Source: Candidatus Tectimicrobiota bacterium (GTDB lineage Bacteria > UBA8248 > JACPRG01). From it: a stretch of 20,476 nucleotides of DNA. The translations under genes were made by a program, and so were the position numbers. The stretch spans positions 1 through 20,476 of the forward strand of contig JACPRG010000074.1 in assembly GCA_016190025.1 (NCBI GenBank). The letters run 5' to 3'. Within the stretch, counting starts at the first letter, position 1. Each line of letters begins with the position of its first letter. The notes beneath the pieces were generated by a model. That model had not been told where the DNA came from, did no database searches, and saw nothing but the letters and a program-made list of their open reading frames with translations. Positions 14,459-20,476 of the stretch are shown piece by piece.

Positions 14459-16357
14459 ATGCGTCTTACGCTTCAGAAAAAAATCTTCCTCTATACGGCC
14501 GGGCTGGTCGTGGGGACCCTTGCGATCATTTTCTTCATCATGGACCGCAGGATCGAGGCCGACCTGCGCCGCTTCGCGGAAAGCGATCTGTTGAAGTCCC
14601 AGGCCGTCTTCCGGGAGCTGGAAAAGGCCCGCTTCCATCGTCTGGTCTCCTTCACCCACGTCATCGCCGAGATCCCCGTCCTCAAGGCGGTGGTCAGCAC
14701 GGGAGACCCGGCCACCGTGGTCGAGGCGGCGGTCAACTACCAAAAGGTCGCCGGAAGCGACTTGTTCATCGTGACCGACCGCCACGGCCGGGTCCTGGCG
14801 AGGACCCACAACCCGACCCAGCACGGAGACTCCCTGCGGGAAAACCCCCTCGTGGCCAGCGCCCTCAAGGGAGAGGCGGTCGTGGGGACCCTGCTGTACA
14901 ACAACACGCTCTACCAGACGGTGGCCAGACCCCTGAGTCTCCAGGACCACCTCCTGGGGACCCTCGTCCTGGGATACCGCGTGGACGACGCCCTGGCCAC
15001 CGAGCTCCAGCGGATGACGGGGACGGAAGTCGTCTTCCTCCTCGGCCCCCGCATCCTGGCGACCTCCCTCTCGGCGGAGCGCCGGGAGGAGCTGGTCCGG
15101 CTCCTGGTGAACCCCCTGCGCCAACGAGAAAACCCCTGGGCGCAACCCGCGGGCCGCGCCACCGGCCGGACCTCCCTGGGGGGGGAGCCCTTCCTGGTCC
15201 TCCAGGAGAAGGTGACGGAGTCCGTGTCCGGAGCCCCGGTGGCTCTTTCCATCATGAAATCGCTTAGGCCCTCGCTGGCGGTCCGCGAGCGCATCGGCCG
15301 GAACCTCCTGTGGATGGGCCTGGGCTTCCTGGTCTCCGCCATGGGGCTGGCGTTCTTCCTCTCCCGGACCATCACCGGCTCCCTCCGTTCCCTGCTCCAA
15401 GGAACCCGGCGGATCTCGGCCGGCGACCTGAACCAGCCCATCGAGACGGAGAGAGGGGACGAGATCGGCGAGCTGGCCCGCGCCTTCAACCAGATGATGG
15501 AGAACCTCCGAAAGTCCCAGGCGGAGGTGGAGGACTACAGCCGCCACCTCGAGTCCAGGGTGAGGAACGCGATGGAGCGCCTGCGGCAAAGCCGGGACCT
15601 CATCCTGAGATCGGAGAAGCTGGCGAGCATCGGGAAGCTGGCCTCGGGGGTGGCCCACGAGATCCTGAACCCCGTGAACGTCATCGGCCTGCACGCCCAA
15701 TCCTGGCTGCAGCAGCGGGAACTGGAGCCCCAGATCCGCAAGAGCTTCGCGGTGATCAGCGAGCAGGTCCAGCGGACCACCCGGATCACGGAGGGGCTGA
15801 GACGGTTCTCCCGGCAGACCGCGCCCCAAAAAAACCGGATCGACCTGAGGGAACTTTTGGAGGAGACCGTCAGCCTGGTGGCCCACGAATTCCGCCTGAG
15901 CGCCATCGAAGTCGAGCAGGCCCTGGAACCCGGCCTCCCGCACATCCAAGGCGACAAGGACCAGCTGACCCAAGTCTTCCTGAACCTGTTCACCAACGCC
16001 CGCGACGCCATGCCCAACGGGGGGCGGCTGACCATCCGGGCGAAGGCGGAAAGGGCGGACGACGGGAGGCCGGGGGAGGCGCACCGGCGCGGGAGCCGGA
16101 CCGGCGGCAACGGGTCTCCGGGCTCCGAAGCCCAGGCGGTGGTCATCCGCGTGGAGGACACCGGAGAGGGAATCCCGGAGAACCTGACATCGAAAATCTT
16201 CGACCCGTTCTTCACGACCAAGCCGGTGGACAAAGGGACCGGGCTGGGCCTCTTTATCTGCCACAGCATCATCGAGGCGCACGGCGGAGAGATCCAGGTG
16301 CAAAGCCGAGTCAACCAGGGAACGGTCTTCACCGTGTGTCTTCCCGCGGGAGATTGA
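14459..16357 (+). CDS. Membrane sensor histidine kinase (Cache-like/HAMP/HisKA/HATPase)
   Basis: A 632-residue two-component sensor. TM1 is about 9-28. A periplasmic domain at 29-280 looks like a double-Cache fold (LFIVTDRHGRVLARTHN at 102-118, TLVLGYRVDDALATELQ at 168-184, then a loop-rich second half). TM2 is about 283-302. HAMP follows at 303-355 (RRISAGDLNQPIETERGDEIGELARAF region), then a coiled coil. The dimerisation helix is LASGVAHEILNPVNVIG with phospho-accepting His400. The ATPase domain has the N-box NLFTNARDAM (Asn513), EDTGEGI (566-572) and GTGLGLFI (593-600). Residues about 531-558 are a polar, Gly/Arg-rich insertion between the N-box and the DTGEGI motif. AAGGG lies 8 bp before the ATG. 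It follows the cupredoxin gene by 19 bp, so it may sense the redox or metal state linked to that protein. Confidence 0.9.
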   Translation: MRLTLQKKIFLYTAGLVVGTLAIIFFIMDRRIEADLRRFAESDLLKSQAVFRELEKARFHRLVSFTHVIAEIPVLKAVVSTGDPATVVEAAVNYQKVAGSDLFIVTDRHGRVLARTHNPTQHGDSLRENPLVASALKGEAVVGTLLYNNTLYQTVARPLSLQDHLLGTLVLGYRVDDALATELQRMTGTEVVFLLGPRILATSLSAERREELVRLLVNPLRQRENPWAQPAGRATGRTSLGGEPFLVLQEKVTESVSGAPVALSIMKSLRPSLAVRERIGRNLLWMGLGFLVSAMGLAFFLSRTITGSLRSLLQGTRRISAGDLNQPIETERGDEIGELARAFNQMMENLRKSQAEVEDYSRHLESRVRNAMERLRQSRDLILRSEKLASIGKLASGVAHEILNPVNVIGLHAQSWLQQRELEPQIRKSFAVISEQVQRTTRITEGLRRFSRQTAPQKNRIDLRELLEETVSLVAHEFRLSAIEVEQALEPGLPHIQGDKDQLTQVFLNLFTNARDAMPNGGRLTIRAKAERADDGRPGEAHRRGSRTGGNGSPGSEAQAVVIRVEDTGEGIPENLTSKIFDPFFTTKPVDKGTGLGLFICHSIIEAHGGEIQVQSRVNQGTVFTVCLPAGD

Positions 16358-16424
16358 AACGGCCGCCGTCCCGGCCGGCCCCCCCCCCCGGGCCGGGTCC
16401 GATCCCGGACGCCGCATCCGTCGG

Positions 16425-16456
16425 CGCCGGCCCGGAAAAAACCGGGAGGACCGGCG
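16425..16456 (+). repeat. Strong bulged stem-loop after the kinase gene
   Basis: CGCCGG-CCCGG, loop AAAAAA, CCGGG, a 4-nt AGGA bulge, CCGGCG. This gives an 11-bp GC stem, located between the kinase stop and the next promoter. It may end transcription of the kinase operon or protect its 3' end. There is no T-run, so a classical intrinsic terminator is not supported. Confidence 0.4.
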
Positions 16457-16479
16457 GGGACCGGGTCTACAAATTGAAG

Positions 16480-16508
16480 TTGACAGCCGCCCCGCTCCGT
16501 GCTATCCT
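16480..16508 (+). promoter_or_regulatory. Strong sigma70-type promoter of the response regulator
   Basis: A perfect TTGACA (16480-16485), a 17-bp spacer and TATCCT (16503-16508, 4/6). The first ten bases, TTGACAGCCG, are identical to those of the promoter at 13013. The predicted leader to the ATG at 16653 is about 135 nt. Confidence 0.6.
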
Positions 16509-16652
16509 TCTCTCCGCTATACGAACGCCGACTCGCCGCAGGGGACAACGAAGCTCGCATCGCCAAACCCTGAGAAAATTCCTCATTCCGGGCGAGCCGA
16601 AGCGGGCCGTCTTCCGCGCACTCCGGCCAAGAGGGGGGAAGAGGGATGCCTG

Positions 16653-17021
16653 ATGTCGAGAATCCTGGTGGTGGATGACGAGGTCCGGGCGGTGAGTTTT
16701 CTCAAAGACGAGCTGGAGAGGTGGAACTACGAGGTCCTCGTCGCCACCAGCGGCTCCGAGGCCTTGCAGATCGTGGAATCGCACCGGCCTCACCTCATGC
16801 TGCTGGACATCCGGATGCCGGGCCTCAACGGCATCGAAGTCCTGCGGAGGGCGAAAGACGTCGATCCGTCCTTGAGCGTGATCATGGTCACCGCGGTGGC
16901 GGAGCAGGCGATTGCCAAGGAGGCCCTGCAGGCGGGCGCCGACGATTACGTGACCAAGCCCATCGACCTGAACTACCTGGAGACGACCATCCTGGTCGAG
17001 CTCACCGCCCGATCCGACTGA
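16653..17021 (+). CDS. Single-domain response regulator (CheY-like receiver)
   Basis: A 122-residue receiver domain with no output domain. The acidic pocket is ILVVDDE (Asp8, Asp9), the phospho-acceptor is Asp52 in MLLDIRMPGLNG, the switch Thr80 is in IMVTA, and Lys102 is in YVTKPID. It ends within a few residues of the last receiver helix, so it must act through a partner or phosphorelay rather than by binding DNA. The start at 16653 has GGAAGAGGGATGCC upstream. It lies 295 bp after the histidine kinase on the same strand but has its own promoter. The kinase is the obvious candidate partner, which is inference from position only. Confidence 0.92.
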   Translation: MSRILVVDDEVRAVSFLKDELERWNYEVLVATSGSEALQIVESHRPHLMLLDIRMPGLNGIEVLRRAKDVDPSLSVIMVTAVAEQAIAKEALQAGADDYVTKPIDLNYLETTILVELTARSD

Positions 17022-17085
17022 TCCTGAAACCCGCGCGGCGGCCCCCTCCCCCCCCACGCGCCCATCTCCCCGGCGCGACGCCGCA

Positions 17086-17115
17086 TTGACACCCGGCGGA
17101 AGACCATAGGAAAAT
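17086..17115 (+). promoter_or_regulatory. Candidate promoter of selAB
   Basis: A perfect TTGACA (17086-17091), an 18-bp spacer and GAAAAT (17110-17115, 4/6). Transcription would start near 17122, just before the palindromic block at 17128-17171, which would place that block in the mRNA leader. Confidence 0.4.
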
Positions 17116-17127
17116 TGAAAAAGCCCC

Positions 17128-17171
17128 GATGGCCATCTTGAGGTCTGTGACCTCTTGAGGTCTGTGACCTC
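17128..17171 (+). repeat. Tandemly duplicated palindrome upstream of selA
   Basis: A 10-bp palindrome GATGGCCATC (17128-17137) abuts two exact copies of a 17-bp unit, TTGAGGTCTGTGACCTC (17138-17154 and 17155-17171). Each unit holds the dyad GAGGTC-TGT-GACCTC. Across the junction GACCT-CTTG-AGGTC is a further dyad. In RNA the block can therefore form either two tandem 6-bp hairpins with UGU loops, or one long hairpin with a CUUG tetraloop and a symmetric UGU/UGU internal loop. As DNA it could be a double operator for a dimeric regulator, with centres 17 bp apart. It ends 59 bp before the selA ATG. Confidence 0.8.
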
Positions 17172-17230
17172 CCCGAACAACCCCGCACAACCCGCCAGGG
17201 GCGCCTCAGCGGACTTTGGACACTCGCCCG

Positions 17231-18661
17231 ATGGATGAAATCCGGCAAGAGAAGCTTCGGGCCCTCCCCTCCGTAGACCAGGTGCTTCAGGCCCTTCCCC
17301 AGGAATCCCCGAACGGGCTGCCGGCCGAAGTGGCGGCGCGATGCGTCCGGGAAATCCTGGAGGGCCTGCGCCGGAGAATCCTGGAGGCGGCCGACGCGGA
17401 GGTCGCCGCCCTAGACGTCGACCGGGAGTCCATCGCCCGGGACGCCCTGCGCGCCCTCGGCCGGGCGCTGGCGCCTCAGCTCCGCAGGGTGGTCAACGCC
17501 ACCGGCGTCATCCTGCACACGAACCTGGGACGCGCGCCCCTGGGGAGGGAGATCCTAGAGGGGGCCGCCCACGTGGCCGCCGGCTACTCGAACCTGGAAT
17601 ACGACCTGGAGAGCGGGGCGCGGGGCCGGCGGGAAGCCCCCGTGGAGGCCCTCCTGCAAAGGCTCATCGGCGCCGAGGCCGCCGGGGTCGCCAACAACAA
17701 CGCCGCCGCCGTCCACCTCTGCCTCACCGCCCTGGCGAAGGGGAAGGACGTCGTGGTCTCCCGGGGGGAGCTGGTGGAGATCGGCGGGGGCTTCCGCGTC
17801 CCCGACGTGATGCGTCAAAGCGGCGCCCTCCTCCGCGAGGTCGGGACGACCAACAAGACCCGGCTCGCCGACTACGCCGACGCCCTGGGAGAGAACACGG
17901 CCCTCCTCCTCAAGGTCCACACCAGCAATTACCGGATCGTCGGCTTCACCGAGGAGGTCTCCGTCTCGGACCTGGTCCGCCTGGGACGGGAGCGGGGGAT
18001 CCCGGTGATGGTGGACCTGGGAAGCGGCTGCCTCATCGACCTGGGCCGCCACCGGATGAGCCCCGAGCCGACGCCGGCAGAGGCGCTCTCCGAGGGGGCG
18101 GACCTGGTGACCTTCAGCGGGGACAAGCTCCTCGGCGGCCCCCAGGCCGGGGTCTTCGCCGGCAGGCGGCGCATGGTCGAGCGGGCCCAAAGCCACCCCC
18201 TGATGCGGGCCTTCCGGCTGGGCAAGCTGGGGCTGGCCCTGCTGGAGCGCACCCTGCTGGCGTACCTGGACCCCGATTCCCTTCCCCGGAAAGTTCCCGC
18301 CGTCGGGCTGCTGCTGGCGCCGGAATCCGAAGTCCGGGCCCGGGCGGAGCGTCTCCTCGCGGGCCTCTCCGGCCGGGCGAGAGAGCGCCTTCGCCCCCAG
18401 ATCCTCCCGGGCGCCTCCCGCGCGGGAGGGGGGACCCTGCCCACGGAGAGCATCCCCACCGCCCTCATCGCCCTGCGGCAGAGAGAGCCCGGCGGCCTCT
18501 CCCCCGACGAGATGGAGGGGCGGCTGCGCGGCATGGACCCGCCCGTCATCGGACGCATCCAGGACGACGCCCTCCTGCTGGACCTGCGGACCGTGTTCCC
18601 GGAGGAAGAGGCGTTCGTCTGGAGCGCCCTGGAGTCCCTGGCCGAAGGCGTGACCCCCTGA
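17231..18661 (+). CDS. selA: L-seryl-tRNA(Sec) selenium transferase
   Basis: A 476-residue PLP-dependent cytosolic enzyme that converts Ser-tRNA(Sec) to Sec-tRNA(Sec) using selenophosphate. The sequence is recognisable along its length: [12 protein letters not shown] near the N-terminus, then [19 protein letters not shown] (87-105), [12 protein letters not shown] (154-165), [14 protein letters not shown] (202-215), [29 protein letters not shown], and the PLP-lysine segment [14 protein letters not shown] (Lys299). The length agrees with the bacterial family. I choose the ATG at 17231; the in-frame TTG at 17216 adds five residues. Neither has a strong ribosome site. The gene is followed by selB after 28 bp, the usual selAB operon order. 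The duplicated palindrome upstream may regulate it. Confidence 0.95.
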   Translation: MDEIRQEKLRALPSVDQVLQALPQESPNGLPAEVAARCVREILEGLRRRILEAADAEVAALDVDRESIARDALRALGRALAPQLRRVVNATGVILHTNLGRAPLGREILEGAAHVAAGYSNLEYDLESGARGRREAPVEALLQRLIGAEAAGVANNNAAAVHLCLTALAKGKDVVVSRGELVEIGGGFRVPDVMRQSGALLREVGTTNKTRLADYADALGENTALLLKVHTSNYRIVGFTEEVSVSDLVRLGRERGIPVMVDLGSGCLIDLGRHRMSPEPTPAEALSEGADLVTFSGDKLLGGPQAGVFAGRRRMVERAQSHPLMRAFRLGKLGLALLERTLLAYLDPDSLPRKVPAVGLLLAPESEVRARAERLLAGLSGRARERLRPQILPGASRAGGGTLPTESIPTALIALRQREPGGLSPDEMEGRLRGMDPPVIGRIQDDALLLDLRTVFPEEEAFVWSALESLAEGVTP

Positions 18662-18689
18662 GCCCTCCCCCCGCTCTCCGGAGATTCGC

Positions 18690-20476
18690 TTGAAGCAGGT
18701 CGTCCTCGGAACCGCCGGACACATCGACCACGGCAAAACCGCCCTGGTGAAGGCCCTCACCGGGGTGGACACCGACCGCCTCAAGGAAGAAAAAGAGCGC
18801 GGCATCACCATCGACCTGGGCTTCGCGTCGCTGGAGCTGCCGGGCGGCATCCGCCTGGGCGTGGTGGATGTGCCGGGCCACGAGCGGTTCGTCCGCAACA
18901 TGCTGGCCGGCGCCGGAGGGATCGACCTGGTCATGCTCGTGGTGGCGGCGGACGAGGGCGTCATGCCCCAGACGCGCGAGCACCTGGCCATCTGCCGTCT
19001 TCTGGAAGTCCGGGACGGCATCGTGGCCCTCACCAAAAAGGACCTCGTGGACGAGGAGTGGCTGGAGCTGGCCGCCGACGACGTGCGGACCTTCCTGCGC
19101 GGGACCTTCCTGGAGGACAAGCCCATCGTCCCCGTGTCCTCCCGGACGGGAGAGGGGCTGGAGGAGATCCGCGCCGCCCTCCAGGGATGCGCCGCCCGGG
19201 TCCCGGAAAAAGACGCGGACGGCCCCCTGCGGCTCCCCATCGACCGGGTCTTCACCATGCGGGGATTCGGCGTCGTGGTGACGGGCACGCTCTTCTCCGG
19301 GCGCGCCCATCTGGAGGAGCGGGTGGTCTTGCAGCCCAAGGGACTGACGGCGCGCGTCCGGGGGATCCAGGTCCACGGTCAGGGTCTCCCGGAGGCGGCG
19401 GCGGGCCAGCGGACGGCCATCAACCTCCAGGGGCTGGAGAAGGAAACCATCGAGCGGGGGGACGTCCTGGCCGCGCCCGACAGCGTGCGGCCCTCCTACA
19501 TGCTGGACGTGGCCATCCACTACCTGCCCGACGCCCCCCGGCCCCTCAAGAACCGGGATCGCATCCGCTTTCACCAGGGCACGGCCGAGGCCATCGGACG
19601 CGTGGCGGTCGTCGGGGCCGACGCCCTGCCGCCGGGCGAGACGGGCTTCGCCCAGCTGCGCCTGGAGGCGCCCGTGGTGGTCCGCCCCGGCGACCGGTAC
19701 GTCATCCGCAGCTACTCGCCCATCACCACCATCGGCGGGGGCAAGGTCCTCGACAGCGACCCGCCCAAGCACCGCCGGCTGCGCCCCGAGACGGCCGGGC
19801 GGTTCGCCGCCTTGCTCGAAGCCGACGACCGGGCCAGGGCCGCCCTGTTCCTCAAAGAGGCGGGCCACAAGGGACTCGCCCTGCCGGAGCTCCTGCCGCG
19901 CACCTCCGCCAGCCGGAAGGGTCTCCTGGACACTCTGGAGGGTTTGCGAAAAGACGGAACGGCGGAATGGGTCGACGCCCAGGCCGGGTGGGCCGTCCAC
20001 CGCGACGCGCTTGAAAGCCTCGAGTCTGAAATCCGGGAGGTCCTCGGGAAATTCCACCGGGAGAACCCCCTGCGCCCCGGGGTCTCCAAGGAAGAGCTGC
20101 GGAGCCGCGTCCCCGGCGCGCCGGACAAAGTGTTCGGCTTCGCCCTCCGGCGGCTGGGCGGCCGTGACCTGGTCATCGAAGGTGACCTCGTCCGGCTTTC
20201 CAGCCACAAGGTGAGTCTGGGGGCCGCCCAGAGCGAGCTACGCGAGAAAATCGAGCAGATGTACCGGAAGGCGGGCTTCCAGCCCCCGCGCATCGACGAG
20301 GCGCTTCAGCAGCTCGGCATCCCCCGGAGGGAAGACCGCGCGGTGATTGAGGTCCTGGTGGGGGAGGGGGCGCTCATCCGCGTCAAGGACGATCTCCTCT
20401 ACCACCGCGAAAGCCTGGAGAAGGTCAAGGAGACCCTGGCGGCTCATCTCGCGAAGAACGGGGAGATCTCCGCATC
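18690..20476 (+). CDS. selB: Selenocysteine-specific elongation factor, C-terminus cut by window edge
   Basis: A GTPase that delivers Sec-tRNA(Sec) to the ribosome at UGA codons next to a SECIS hairpin. I translated it by hand from a TTG start (CGGAGATTCGC just before it); 595 codons are open up to the right edge. The GTPase core has GHIDHGKT (10-17), RGIT switch I (37-40), DVPGHE (60-65) and TKKD (115-118) in the NKxD position. EF-Tu-like beta-barrel domains follow ([20 protein letters not shown]). The region after about residue 360 matches the winged-helix SelB domains ([18 protein letters not shown], then [11 protein letters not shown]), which bind SECIS RNA. Members are usually about 630 residues, so only the last winged helix is probably incomplete. 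It is not a pseudogene: no internal stop is seen. No tRNA-Sec or selD is visible in the window. Confidence 0.94.
   Translation, partial: MKQVVLGTAGHIDHGKTALVKALTGVDTDRLKEEKERGITIDLGFASLELPGGIRLGVVDVPGHERFVRNMLAGAGGIDLVMLVVAADEGVMPQTREHLAICRLLEVRDGIVALTKKDLVDEEWLELAADDVRTFLRGTFLEDKPIVPVSSRTGEGLEEIRAALQGCAARVPEKDADGPLRLPIDRVFTMRGFGVVVTGTLFSGRAHLEERVVLQPKGLTARVRGIQVHGQGLPEAAAGQRTAINLQGLEKETIERGDVLAAPDSVRPSYMLDVAIHYLPDAPRPLKNRDRIRFHQGTAEAIGRVAVVGADALPPGETGFAQLRLEAPVVVRPGDRYVIRSYSPITTIGGGKVLDSDPPKHRRLRPETAGRFAALLEADDRARAALFLKEAGHKGLALPELLPRTSASRKGLLDTLEGLRKDGTAEWVDAQAGWAVHRDALESLESEIREVLGKFHRENPLRPGVSKEELRSRVPGAPDKVFGFALRRLGGRDLVIEGDLVRLSSHKVSLGAAQSELREKIEQMYRKAGFQPPRIDEALQQLGIPRREDRAVIEVLVGEGALIRVKDDLLYHRESLEKVKETLAAHLAKNGEISA

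Noticed and set aside
17137..17171. Tandem palindromes as the start of a CRISPR array
   Set aside because: There are only two copies, with no spacer between them and no cas genes nearby.
17022..17230. Possible tRNA-Sec gene near selAB
   Set aside because: No cloverleaf or T-arm consensus (GGTTCGAATCC-like) is present in this gap or in other intergenic regions of the window.
18546..20207. 553-codon minus-strand frame opposite selB
   Set aside because: The plus-strand frame is clearly SelB with GTPase motifs. The opposite frame has no recognisable domain and a composition typical of antisense GC-rich DNA.

Overview
The window is visibly GC-rich and gene-dense, with ATGA/GTGA/TAATG start-stop overlaps and frequent GTG and TTG starts. 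Two predicted lipoproteins (one with a CsgG-like domain), a polyprenyl-phosphate-sugar glycosylation cassette and a selenocysteine system suggest a Gram-negative-type, probably uncultured bacterium, for example of an acidobacterial, deltaproteobacterial or similar lineage. That placement is inference: there is no rRNA or other taxonomic marker here. I see no tRNA, rRNA, CRISPR array, phage gene or insertion sequence.

Layout. (1) Positions 1-4592, minus strand: a DASS/SLC13-type anion transporter, a CsgG-like TPR lipoprotein, a short isopropylmalate/homocitrate-synthase-type enzyme, and the N-terminal part of an acyl-CoA dehydrogenase that runs off the left edge. They are co-directional with 98-203 bp gaps, so they need not be one operon. 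(2) Positions 4897-8616, plus strand: a tightly coupled operon of SAM methyltransferase, DPM1-like GT2 glycosyltransferase, YdjC/HpnK/NaxD-type carbohydrate deacetylase and a GT87-like membrane glycosyltransferase. A second GT-C-like membrane glycosyltransferase converges on it (8613-9935, minus), and the two share a CTAG as their stop codons. (3) Positions 10141-12979, plus: an M20 peptidase/deacylase and an NSS (SLC6/LeuT) sodium:amino-acid symporter. (4) Positions 13013-17021, plus: a strong promoter and a long leader, then a small lipoprotein, a secreted cupredoxin with a complete His-Cys-His-Met type-1 copper site and a Cache-like/HAMP histidine kinase. A separately promoted single-domain response regulator follows. 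(5) Positions 17086-20476, plus: selA and selB (selB cut by the right edge), preceded by a perfect 17-bp tandem duplication of a palindrome.

How they may work together. In the glycosylation block, GT2 would load a sugar on polyprenyl phosphate, the YdjC protein would de-N-acetylate it, and a GT-C enzyme would transfer it on the far side of the membrane. This is the logic known from the Francisella FlmF2/NaxD/FlmK route. The copper-protein/kinase operon looks like a redox or metal respiratory or sensory module. The most unusual non-coding signal is the duplicated palindrome ahead of selAB, which can form two mutually exclusive RNA folds and could be an operator or a leader control element.
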